A stretch of 64,000 nucleotides of DNA. Origin: MGBC120314 sp051877855 (lineage in GTDB: Bacteria > Bacillota > Clostridia > Lachnospirales > Lachnospiraceae). The translations under genes and the position numbers were made by a program. Positions 34,198-43,159 of this stretch are shown piece after piece. Below the pieces are notes generated by a model. It had not been told where the DNA came from. It did not search any database and saw nothing but the letters and a program-made list of their open reading frames with translations. Each line of letters begins with the position of its first letter. Position 1 is the first letter of the stretch. The stretch is from NCBI GenBank assembly GCA_051877855.1, contig JBJEJH010000037.1:35676-99675 (forward strand). The letters are read 5' to 3'.

Positions 34198-37100
34198 ATG
34201 GCTCAGAGAACAGATATCCATAAGGTACTGATTATCGGCTCGGGTCCAATCATCATTGGACAGGCCTGCGAGTTCGATTATTCCGGTACACAGGCGTGTA
34301 AAGCGCTGCGCAATCTTGGTTATGAGATTGTACTTGTTAACTCGAATCCGGCGACGATTATGACGGATCCTGAAATTGCGGACGTTACTTATATTGAGGC
34401 GCTGAATGCAGAGAGAATTGAACAGATTATTGCAAAGGAAAGACCGGATGCATTATTGCCGAACCTTGGCGGACAGTCTGGTCTTAATCTGTGTTCAGAA
34501 CTTGCAAAGTCCGGTGTCCTTGATAAGTATGGTGTACAGGTTATCGGTGTACAGGTTGATGCCATCGAGCGAGGCGAGGACCGTATTGAGTTTAAGAAAA
34601 CCATGGAAAAACTCGGTATTGAGATGGCAAGAAGTGAGGTCGCATATTCCGTTGAGGAAGCCAAGAAGATTGCTGATGAACTGGGTTATCCGGTGGTTCT
34701 GCGTCCGGCATATACCATGGGTGGTACCGGTGGTGGTATCGTATATAATGTAGAAGAGCTTGAGAAGGTTTGTGCCCGTGGTCTCCAGGCCAGTCTGGTG
34801 GGACAGGTATTGGTTGAAGAGTGTGTCATCGGCTGGGAAGAACTGGAACTTGAAGTTGTCCGTGATAAGGACAACAATATGATTACCGTATGTTTTATCG
34901 AAAATATTGACCCAATGGGTGTGCATACAGGTGACTCCTTCTGTGCAGCTCCAATGCTTACGATTTCCAAGGAGGTTCAGAAGCGTCTTCAGGAAAAATC
35001 ATACAAGATTGTTGAAGCAATCCAGGTTATTGGTGGAACCAATGTACAGTGGGCACATGATCCTAAAACGGATCGTGATATCATCATTGAGATCAATCCA
35101 AGAACATCACGTTCTTCCGCATTGGCTTCCAAGGCAACCGGTTTTCCGATTGCACTTGTTTCAGCTAAGCTTGCAACCGGACTTACACTGGCGGATCTTC
35201 CATGTGGTAAGTACGGCACATTGGATAAGTATGTTCCGGATGGAGATTATGTTGTAATTAAGTTTGCCCGTTGGGCATTTGAGAAATTCAAGGGCGTCGA
35301 GGATAAGCTTGGTACCCAGATGCGTGCCGTAGGTGAGGTAATGAGCATCGGTAAGAATTTCAAGGAAGCATTTCAGAAGGCGATTCGAAGTCTTGAAAAG
35401 AATCGATATGGTCTGGGATATGTAAGTAACTTTAATGAGCTTTCAAAGGAAGAATTATTGAAGAAGCTGGTGTTCCCTTCCAGTGAGAGATACTTTATAA
35501 TTTATGAAGCATTGCGTAAGGGAGCTACCGTAGAAGAGATCCACGAGCTTACTAAGATTAAAGCTTACTTCTTAGAGCAGATGAAGGAACTGGTTGATGA
35601 GGAAGAAGTAATTGCAGCTTCCAAGGGAAGCCTTCCGGCGGATGATGTATTGGTTCAGGCAAAGAAGGATGGTTTCTCGGATAAGTATCTTGGTAAGATT
35701 CTTAATATACCGGAGGCTGATGTACGTGATCGTCGTATTGCACTGGGTATGGAGGAAGCATGGGAAGGTGTTCATGTAAGTGGTACAGAAAATAGTGCCT
35801 ACTACTATTCAACATATAATGCGCCGGACAAAAACCCTGTATCCGAGGGTAAGCAGAAGATCATGATCCTTGGTGGCGGTCCGAACCGTATCGGTCAGGG
35901 TATTGAGTTCGATTATTGCTGTGTTCACGCTTCGTTGGCACTTAAGAAGCTTGGATTTGAGACGATTATTGTGAATTGTAATCCTGAGACTGTTTCAACA
36001 GATTATGATACATCGGATAAGTTATATTTTGAGCCATTAACACTTGAAGATGTACTCAGCATCTATCGAAAAGAAAAACCGGTTGGTGTTATTGCACAGT
36101 TCGGTGGTCAGACACCGCTTAATTTGGCGGCAGATCTGGAGAAGAATGGTGTGAAGATTCTTGGTACTTCCCCGGCAGTGATTGACCTTGCAGAAGATAG
36201 AGATCAGTTCCGTGCAATGATGGATAAGCTTGGAATTCCAATGCCGGAGTCCGGTATGGCTGTAACGGTTGACGATGCGTTAATGATTGCGGACCGGATT
36301 GGTTATCCGGTTATGGTTCGTCCTTCCTACGTACTTGGCGGACGTGGCATGGAAGTGGTTCATGATTCAGAAGCAATGGTTGGGTATATGAAGGCAGCAG
36401 TTGGTGTTACACCGGATCGTCCAATTCTTATTGACCGTTTCCTCAATCATGCAACAGAGTGCGAAGCCGATGCTATCTGTGATGGTACACATGCATTTGT
36501 ACCTGCCGTTATGGAGCATATCGAGCTTGCAGGTGTTCACTCAGGTGACTCTGCTTGTATTATTCCGTCAAGACATTTGAGTGAAGAAAACGTTAAGACG
36601 ATTAAGGAATACACAAGAAAGATTGCGGAAGAAATGCATGTTGAGGGTCTTATGAATATGCAGTATGCCATCGAGAACGGAAAGGTGTATGTTCTCGAGG
36701 CTAATCCGAGAGCATCCCGTACAGTACCTTTAGTATCAAAGGTATGTAACATCCGTATGGTGCCTCTTGCAACAGAAATTATGACAAGAGAACTTACAGG
36801 AAGAACCTCTCCGGTTCCGGAATTAAAGGAACAGGATATTCCATATTATGGTGTTAAGGAATCGGTATTCCCATTCAATATGTTCCCGGAAGTTGACCCT
36901 GTTCTTGGACCGGAAATGCGATCAACCGGTGAAGTTCTTGGATTATCTGAGTACTGGGGTGAATCCTTCGTTAAGGCACAGGAAGCTACCCAGACAAGAC
37001 TTCCGATGGAAGGTTCTGTATTGATTTCTGTCAACGATAAGGATAAGGAAGAAGTTGCCTTGCTGGGCAAGGGATTTGCAGAGGTCGGCTTTAAGATTTA

Positions 37101-37428
37101 CGCATCCAAGGGAACATGCAAGCTTCTTACAGATGCCGGAGTTGATGCAGAATGTGTTCTTAAGCTTCAGGAAGGAAGACCAAATATGGCAGACCTCATC
37201 ACCAATGGTAAGATTGATCTCGTAATCAACACACCGGATGGAGGCGTAAGCGGATGGGATGATAGTTACCTTCGTAAGAATGCCATCAAGAAGAAAGTTC
37301 CGTACATGACCACCATGGCAGCAGCTAAGGCTACGCTAAGTGGTATTAAGGTGATGAAGGAACATGGCGGAAGTCAGGTTAAGTCCCTTCAGGAATTACA
37401 TGCACAGATTAAGCCAAAGAATAACTAA
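34198..37428 (+). CDS. carB: carbamoyl-phosphate synthase large subunit
   Basis: This is a full-length 1,076-residue large subunit that makes carbamoyl phosphate from bicarbonate, glutamine-derived ammonia and two ATP, for pyrimidine and arginine synthesis. The two homologous halves each have a pre-ATP-grasp motif (SGPIIIGQACEFDYSGTQAC and GGGPNRIGQGIEFDYCCVHA) and an ATP-grasp domain. The last ~140 residues are the MGS-like allosteric domain. The ATG follows TTGGAGG. The partner carA is not adjacent on either side, which is unusual but known. It has its own promoter and terminator. Confidence 0.97.
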   Translation: MAQRTDIHKVLIIGSGPIIIGQACEFDYSGTQACKALRNLGYEIVLVNSNPATIMTDPEIADVTYIEALNAERIEQIIAKERPDALLPNLGGQSGLNLCSELAKSGVLDKYGVQVIGVQVDAIERGEDRIEFKKTMEKLGIEMARSEVAYSVEEAKKIADELGYPVVLRPAYTMGGTGGGIVYNVEELEKVCARGLQASLVGQVLVEECVIGWEELELEVVRDKDNNMITVCFIENIDPMGVHTGDSFCAAPMLTISKEVQKRLQEKSYKIVEAIQVIGGTNVQWAHDPKTDRDIIIEINPRTSRSSALASKATGFPIALVSAKLATGLTLADLPCGKYGTLDKYVPDGDYVVIKFARWAFEKFKGVEDKLGTQMRAVGEVMSIGKNFKEAFQKAIRSLEKNRYGLGYVSNFNELSKEELLKKLVFPSSERYFIIYEALRKGATVEEIHELTKIKAYFLEQMKELVDEEEVIAASKGSLPADDVLVQAKKDGFSDKYLGKILNIPEADVRDRRIALGMEEAWEGVHVSGTENSAYYYSTYNAPDKNPVSEGKQKIMILGGGPNRIGQGIEFDYCCVHASLALKKLGFETIIVNCNPETVSTDYDTSDKLYFEPLTLEDVLSIYRKEKPVGVIAQFGGQTPLNLAADLEKNGVKILGTSPAVIDLAEDRDQFRAMMDKLGIPMPESGMAVTVDDALMIADRIGYPVMVRPSYVLGGRGMEVVHDSEAMVGYMKAAVGVTPDRPILIDRFLNHATECEADAICDGTHAFVPAVMEHIELAGVHSGDSACIIPSRHLSEENVKTIKEYTRKIAEEMHVEGLMNMQYAIENGKVYVLEANPRASRTVPLVSKVCNIRMVPLATEIMTRELTGRTSPVPELKEQDIPYYGVKESVFPFNMFPEVDPVLGPEMRSTGEVLGLSEYWGESFVKAQEATQTRLPMEGSVLISVNDKDKEEVALLGKGFAEVGFKIYASKGTCKLLTDAGVDAECVLKLQEGRPNMADLITNGKIDLVINTPDGGVSGWDDSYLRKNAIKKKVPYMTTMAAAKATLSGIKVMKEHGGSQVKSLQELHAQIKPKNN

Positions 37429-37441
37429 TCAATAAAGATAT

Positions 37442-37516
37442 AAAGCCCCATGGATAATGTATCATTTGGATTGTGATAACCTTCTTAGTACATTGTCGGT
37501 GGGGCTTTTGTTTTGG
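37442..37516. terminator. long intrinsic terminator after carB
   Basis: AAAGCCCCA pairs with TGGGGCTTT. Above it GATAATGTA pairs with TACATTGTC, with one G-U pair and a 27-nt apical loop. TTTTGTTTT follows on the plus strand, and TTTATATC lies on the minus-strand side. It lies between the convergent carB and histidine-kinase genes and may work in both directions. Confidence 0.8.
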
Positions 37517-37524
37517 TGTTAGTA

Positions 37525-39165
37525 TTATTGTGTAACGGTTACAGTGAATTTCCCGTTCTTGTAAGTGAGCGTTCCGATCAGATTGTTTTTGTCCAATATG
37601 TTTTTTACGATGGAAAGACCGAGTCCGCTGCCGGATTTGTTGGAACGACTCTTATCACCTTTTACAAATGGATTCCAAAGGTCATCAAGATGCTCCGGTG
37701 CGCTTTCATTGGAATCGTTGGAAATGCGGAAGGCTTTATTTTCACCGGATATCTGAATCGTGCCGGATTCTTTGGTATACTTTACGGCGTTCGAGAGAAG
37801 GTTATCCAGAGCCTCTAAGATCTCATCCGTTTGAGCTTTGACAATATAGCTGCCATTGATTGATACTTCGATATTTTTCTTACTTAAAATCGGTTCATAT
37901 TTTTCAATCAATTCTTCCATGATTTCGCAGAGATTAATCATTGTTTTTGATGAAGTTGAGTTTGTAAATTCAGCCTTTGATAATTCCAGCGTTTGGTTAA
38001 TTAAGTGATTCATATAGTGTGCATTTTCCATGATGATTTCGGCATAATGTTCTCTTTTCTCTGTGTGTACATTTTCTTTCAAATTCTCAGCGCATCCGTT
38101 TAAGGACATCAGTGGACTCTTAAGGTCGTGTGCAAGATTGTTCATCAGATTCTTGCGGTAATCTTCCATCATATAGAAATATTTGTTCTTGGAGTTCGTA
38201 AATGTAGTAAGAATCCACACAATAAAAAGCATAATCAGTATGTATGAGCAAAGAATGCCAAACAGAAGATTCTGATTGGTGATAAAAAAATTCTCGCGCA
38301 GTTCATAGTGCGCCACAATGGAGTAGGAGTGGTTGTCTGCGTCCACAAAATCAATGGATTTTGTATAGATAAATTTATAATCATCGGTCACATAGTATTC
38401 GGGCGTGCCTGTATTGATATTAAAGCCATGCATACGTCCCCCGGAGATAAAAAATAGATTGATATACGCATCGGTAAGATCGATGTATTGGAATCCCTGT
38501 GGAATGGTCTGTGTATAATCCACCAGGTCTTCTCTGATGCAAACGTGTTCACCGGTATGACGATTGATTTGGTTTGTAGTGATGAGCATTTTACTGGGGA
38601 TAAAATCATTATCCTTGATGTATGCACTTTGAAGATGAATTTGAGTGTCATATAAATTGATGGGTGAAAATAATTCCTGTTCAAAAAATGGATTCAGAGG
38701 GTTTGAATATAAATCTTCATTGATACATTTATAGAAATAATCCATCATATCATCCTGGGTACATTGAATGAGTTTTGCCGACTCCTGGGTATTTTCCAGA
38801 CTATATATCAGGAATCCCTTGAAATACGAGTCCGCAATAAATGAATTGGTCTGATTATCCCTTATGGCAAGGAAACTATCGACACCTCGAACTTCCCAAT
38901 AGTTGCTGATATAGCAAAGGTTCTGGGTGAAAGTTACTAAGAAATCAGAAAGAGGCTCCTCTTTTGACTGGGTTAGAATTTTCTCGGTTATTGGTGTGAA
39001 ACGTTTATCAAGCATACTCTGGAAATTCACCTTTTCATATTGGTAAAAGGCAACTACGGTCAGCACAAAAAATATGCTGACGAGTGTAATACCTATGCCG
39101 CATCGTCTTAAAAAAATAGTTAAGAAGGTTTCTCTTTTTCTGAATCGATTGTGTTTACTTTTCAT
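37525..39165 (-). CDS. sensor histidine kinase of an OmpR-type two-component system
   Basis: This is a 546-residue membrane kinase. One helix near residues 20-45 and a second near 308-332 bound a ~260-residue extracytoplasmic sensor. The cytosolic part has the H-box NNLAHDLKSPLMSL with the phospho-His, the N-box LDNLLSNAVKYT and the G-box GSGLGLSIV. There is no clear HAMP domain between helix 2 and the H-box. The ATG is 12 bp after the stop of the response regulator gene, with a GAGGTGA ribosome site. The sensor domain has no motif I recognise, so the signal is unknown. Confidence 0.9.
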   Translation of the reverse strand: MKSKHNRFRKRETFLTIFLRRCGIGITLVSIFFVLTVVAFYQYEKVNFQSMLDKRFTPITEKILTQSKEEPLSDFLVTFTQNLCYISNYWEVRGVDSFLAIRDNQTNSFIADSYFKGFLIYSLENTQESAKLIQCTQDDMMDYFYKCINEDLYSNPLNPFFEQELFSPINLYDTQIHLQSAYIKDNDFIPSKMLITTNQINRHTGEHVCIREDLVDYTQTIPQGFQYIDLTDAYINLFFISGGRMHGFNINTGTPEYYVTDDYKFIYTKSIDFVDADNHSYSIVAHYELRENFFITNQNLLFGILCSYILIMLFIVWILTTFTNSKNKYFYMMEDYRKNLMNNLAHDLKSPLMSLNGCAENLKENVHTEKREHYAEIIMENAHYMNHLINQTLELSKAEFTNSTSSKTMINLCEIMEELIEKYEPILSKKNIEVSINGSYIVKAQTDEILEALDNLLSNAVKYTKESGTIQISGENKAFRISNDSNESAPEHLDDLWNPFVKGDKSRSNKSGSGLGLSIVKNILDKNNLIGTLTYKNGKFTVTVTQ

Positions 39166-39177
39166 AGCTTGTCACCT

Positions 39178-39849
39178 CTATTCTGTAATTTTATATCCTC
39201 TGGAAATGACGGTCTTAATCTGTGAACCGGCCGGCCCCAGGGCTTTACGTAACTTCTTGATATGATTGTCTACAACACGGTCGATAATGTCGTCATCGTC
39301 TTTCCAGATATTTGCAATCAGGGTTTCACGGCTGACAACCCAGTTCTTATGTGCGATAAGGTAATGAAGCATTGCATATTCCTTTGGCGCAAGCTCAATA
39401 AGACAATCATTTACGCGGACTTCCATATGATGTCTGTTGAGCGAGATGGCACCACATACGATATTGCTGTTAAGAATCGTACCATTTGCCCGTTTAAGAA
39501 GTGCCTGTGTCTTGGCATAAAGTCTGGCAAGGGAGAATGGCTTTATGATGTAATCATCACAACCAAGCTCATACCCGTATAAGACATCTTCTTCCAGTGC
39601 ACGTGCAGTGATAAAGAGGATTGGAACATCAGATTGTTTCCGAATCTCACGGCAAAGTGTAAAACCATCCACATAGGGCAGCATGACATCAAGCATTATA
39701 AGGTCAAATTCCTCGGATTCTATAGAATGAAGTCCATTTTTTCCATCGACGGCACTTACAATTTGAGGGGCATCTTCTTTGGAAGAAAAGTAATCTTCGA
39801 TAAGTTCTCTGATTTGATAATCATCCTCAACCAAAAGTATTCTATACAT
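39178..39849 (-). CDS. OmpR/PhoB-family response regulator
   Basis: This 223-residue regulator has an N-terminal receiver (ILLVEDD acidic pair, phospho-Asp in MLDVMLPYVDG, Lys in IKPF) and a C-terminal winged helix (LAPKEYAMLHYLIAHKNWVVSRE). The ATG at 39849 follows AAAGGAT; the frame is open further upstream, but those residues are not receiver-like. It is the first gene of an operon with the histidine kinase downstream. Target genes are not evident; neither neighbour outside the pair carries an obvious regulator repeat. Confidence 0.92.
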   Translation of the reverse strand: MYRILLVEDDYQIRELIEDYFSSKEDAPQIVSAVDGKNGLHSIESEEFDLIMLDVMLPYVDGFTLCREIRKQSDVPILFITARALEEDVLYGYELGCDDYIIKPFSLARLYAKTQALLKRANGTILNSNIVCGAISLNRHHMEVRVNDCLIELAPKEYAMLHYLIAHKNWVVSRETLIANIWKDDDDIIDRVVDNHIKKLRKALGPAGSQIKTVISRGYKITE

Positions 39850-40000
39850 GGGGTATCCTTTCTTAAATTCTATTCTATGATTCATTATGAGTATATTATA
39901 ATGGATGAATATATCGTTCGTGTATCCTTTTTTCGATAAGTCGACCAATGTTAGTATAATAAAAGGTGAAATTAATTTATAGAAATTAATAAAGTATATA

Positions 40001-40030
40001 TTGATAAGAATGTATGACTAATATTATAAT
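40001..40030 (+). promoter_or_regulatory. promoter of the helicase-nuclease gene
   Basis: TTGATA (40001-40006), an 18-bp spacer and TATAAT (40025-40030) lie in a very AT-rich 238-bp divergent region between the response regulator (start 39849) and the helicase gene (start 40088). Nothing else was recognised in this interval. Confidence 0.5.
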
Positions 40031-40087
40031 TATAAGTAATAAAAATTGTACGGATTTTTTAATTTAATGTGAATAGGAGAAACAATC

Positions 40088-43000
40088 TTGAATAGTGTCC
40101 AACGTGATATATTTAAGGCCATTCATGAGGGAAAATGGCTGAAAATCGAATACAAGAATAAGGAAGAAAAGATCACAAATTATTGGATTGGGATAAGAAG
40201 TATTAATGTATCTTCTCGTACCTTGGATGTGGATGGTCTTCATATCGGTGAGCATACTCTGAAACATTTCCCGTTTATTTACATTGATTCGATTATATCT
40301 TCGAGTGTTATTGAGGGGTCTTACTGTGAGATAAATCAGAAGCTGGTTGCAGACATTGCAGAGAATCCTCATCGTTACCAAACTCTGTTTGACAATGTTG
40401 CGAATCTTAAGATTTTAAATTATCTGGAAGAATGCAATAAGATGGACACAACACCTTATCATTCGGATTTCAGCCTTATACATCATATTGATCGTGATAC
40501 TTTTAATGGTTGTGAGTACCAGTTGAATGATCAACAGTTTAAGGAAATTGTTGATTATTTTGAACACAAGATGAAGAGCGAACAGAAAAATAAGGTTCAA
40601 TATAATATTCAAAATCTGGCAATGAACGTACTAAGTATTAATACAAGAAAGGGACTTTATGTACTGGCTTATCGAAAGTTATCTCTTGACGTGAAACGCA
40701 GAATACTGCGACCGGATGAGAAAATTACTATTTGTTCAGAATACACATTGGATGGTCGAAAGGAGTCCGTAAGACACTATCTGGATGCAGATGAATATGA
40801 ATTACTTAATGATTTTGAAGGAAATGAAGAGCTTATTAAGGATTGCGTAACAAAGCACAACAATCAAGTTTTAGGTGTTGACGATATGCCATACATTATT
40901 GGAATAGGTATGGACGTTGTATTGGATCTTCACTCAGAGTATAAGGCTATTGTTGACATGTACGATAAGAATGAGACAACATTTCCGATTCGTGCTTTTT
41001 TTGGAGATCTTCTGGAACGGCCTCAGAGGAGAAAAGCTTATCCTATTGCGCTCTTGAATAATAACATTAATTTAGACCAGCTATTGGCGATAAATAATGC
41101 AATGAAATATCCGATTGCGTATATTCAGGGTCCTCCGGGAACCGGCAAGACCAATACTATTATTAATACAATTATTACGGCTTTCTTTAATGAGAAGACT
41201 GTTTTGTTTTCTTCGTATAACAATGTGCCGATAGACGGAGTATTCGAAAAATTGAGTAGCTTGAAGTATAAGGATAAGGTTATTCCCTTCCCTGTTTTGC
41301 GTTTGGGTAATGATACAAAAATGCGGGAAGCAATAAAGTATATTAAGGATATCTATGAGCGCTCTTGCGATATAACGGTGTTTGGTGCAACGTTGGATAA
41401 GCGAAAAGATGACCGTATTGCACGTGCCAAGCGATTGGCAGAGTTGCTTCGGTATTACGAGCAGCGGCTGGATCTTGTTGACCGAAAAGATACGTTGCAC
41501 AGTATGTTAGAATCGCAAAAAAATGTTACTATGGGAAGTATGCTTGCATTTAACTTGGATTTACAAGGAAACCAGTTAAGAAAAGTAGAAGAAAAAATAG
41601 AAAAAATGCCTGAACTTAAGGATGAGGATGCGTTAAAATTAGTTGATAACAATGAAAGCGAGTTTTATCAATATCTTTATTTTACTTCGGCAAAGTATAT
41701 TCAGCAGTTAAAGAGCAGCAGATTTGAGGAACTTCGGAAGATTTTGTCGGTAGAAGATGAAGATAGGCAGGTTGATGCATTTAAGAAGTATATTGGTAAG
41801 AAAGATAATGTAATGCTTTTAAAAAAGGTTTTTCCGATTATGATTACTACCTGTATTTCTGCACATAAGATTGGTGAACCGAAGCCTATGTTCGACATGA
41901 CGATTTTGGATGAGGCAAGTCAATGTAATATTGCGGTTTCACTTGTCCCGATTATTCGCGGAGAGAATCTTATGTTGGTTGGGGATCCGCAACAGCTTAA
42001 CCCGGTTATTTTGTTGGATGAGATAACAAATAAACAGTTAAGATGCAAGTATCATGTGGCAGATGATTATGATTATCGGAAAAATTCAATTTATAAGACC
42101 TTTCTGGCGTGTGATTCAGTCAGTGATGAGATATTATTGCATAATCATTACCGTTGCCATGAGAAGATTATTGGGTTTAATAATAAAAAATATTATAATT
42201 CCAAACTCAATGTGTGTTCAAAGATGACAGAAGAAAAACCTCTGGTTTATGTAGATGTTGCGGAGGCTATCAGCAATATCAAGAATACATCAGTGTGTGA
42301 AGCACGGGAAATAATACGGTATGCCGGCGCAAACAAGGATAAGAAGATCGGTGTGATTACGCCATTTGTCAATCAAAAGAAGCTAATTGAGGAAGAACTT
42401 AAGAGTGAAAAATTAGAAAATGTGGTATGTGGAACCGTACACGCATTTCAAGGGGATGAAAAGGATATTATACTTTTTTCTACAGCCATTACAGACGATA
42501 CTCATGCGGGAACTTATGCATGGCTGAAGAATAATAAAGAGTTGATCAATGTGGCAACTTCCAGAGCCAAAAGTAAATTAATCGTGTTGTCGAGCATGAA
42601 GAATTTACAACGGTTGCATGAAGCAAAAGGCGATGATGATCTCTTTGAACTGATTAATTATGTAAGAAGTAATGGAGAATCCGTGGTGACTCCAAAGCAG
42701 GTCAATTCTAGAGCTCTTGGTGTAAAACCTTATAGTTCTCAGACGGAGGAAGCATTTCTTCGTAATATTAATCATGCGATGGAAAATATCTGGCTGACCA
42801 ATAATCGCTATGTGGTTAAAAAGGAAGTTGGGATTGCTCATGTATTTAACGAAAATATTAGCTATAGTTCTCTGTTTTATAATGGAAGATTTGATTTTGT
42901 CGTTTATGAGAAACAGGGAAATCAAGAATATCCGGTACTGGCCATTGAACTTGATGGAAAAGAGCATTTTGAAAATGAGGTAACAATGAAACGAGATCGG

Positions 43001-43120
43001 GAAAAACAGAAGATTTGTGATGCACATAATCTTCAATTAATTCGGGTTGAAAATTCTTATGCCCGACGTTACAATCATATTAAGAGAATTCTGGAGGAAT
43101 ATTTTTCGTCGGTTAAATAG
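40088..43120 (+). CDS. WYL-like, UPF1-type SF1 helicase, C-terminal nuclease-like fusion protein
   Basis: This is a 1,010-residue protein starting at a TTG with AGGAG eight bases upstream. Residues ~1-80 (AIHEGKWLKIEYKN, then IYIDSI) resemble a WYL domain. From residue 348 a superfamily-1B helicase runs with Walker A GPPGTGKT, UPF1-type motif II LDEASQ (608-609), motif III GDPQQLNPV, motif V GTVHAFQGDEKD and motif VI VATSRAKSKL. The C-terminal ~100 residues (DFVVYEK then AIELDGKEHFE, residue ~954, and RDREKQKICDAHN) match the DUF2726/Vsr-like branch of the PD-(D/E)XK nucleases. Single-gene helicase-nuclease fusions, for example the DUF4011-helicase-Vsr type, are known in anti-phage defence. 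That role here is inference. Residues 80-330 match nothing I recognise. Confidence 0.8.
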   Translation: MNSVQRDIFKAIHEGKWLKIEYKNKEEKITNYWIGIRSINVSSRTLDVDGLHIGEHTLKHFPFIYIDSIISSSVIEGSYCEINQKLVADIAENPHRYQTLFDNVANLKILNYLEECNKMDTTPYHSDFSLIHHIDRDTFNGCEYQLNDQQFKEIVDYFEHKMKSEQKNKVQYNIQNLAMNVLSINTRKGLYVLAYRKLSLDVKRRILRPDEKITICSEYTLDGRKESVRHYLDADEYELLNDFEGNEELIKDCVTKHNNQVLGVDDMPYIIGIGMDVVLDLHSEYKAIVDMYDKNETTFPIRAFFGDLLERPQRRKAYPIALLNNNINLDQLLAINNAMKYPIAYIQGPPGTGKTNTIINTIITAFFNEKTVLFSSYNNVPIDGVFEKLSSLKYKDKVIPFPVLRLGNDTKMREAIKYIKDIYERSCDITVFGATLDKRKDDRIARAKRLAELLRYYEQRLDLVDRKDTLHSMLESQKNVTMGSMLAFNLDLQGNQLRKVEEKIEKMPELKDEDALKLVDNNESEFYQYLYFTSAKYIQQLKSSRFEELRKILSVEDEDRQVDAFKKYIGKKDNVMLLKKVFPIMITTCISAHKIGEPKPMFDMTILDEASQCNIAVSLVPIIRGENLMLVGDPQQLNPVILLDEITNKQLRCKYHVADDYDYRKNSIYKTFLACDSVSDEILLHNHYRCHEKIIGFNNKKYYNSKLNVCSKMTEEKPLVYVDVAEAISNIKNTSVCEAREIIRYAGANKDKKIGVITPFVNQKKLIEEELKSEKLENVVCGTVHAFQGDEKDIILFSTAITDDTHAGTYAWLKNNKELINVATSRAKSKLIVLSSMKNLQRLHEAKGDDDLFELINYVRSNGESVVTPKQVNSRALGVKPYSSQTEEAFLRNINHAMENIWLTNNRYVVKKEVGIAHVFNENISYSSLFYNGRFDFVVYEKQGNQEYPVLAIELDGKEHFENEVTMKRDREKQKICDAHNLQLIRVENSYARRYNHIKRILEEYFSSVK

Positions 43121-43159
43121 GAACCGGTACGGACGTGATTAAGAATGAGGGAGGCGCTT

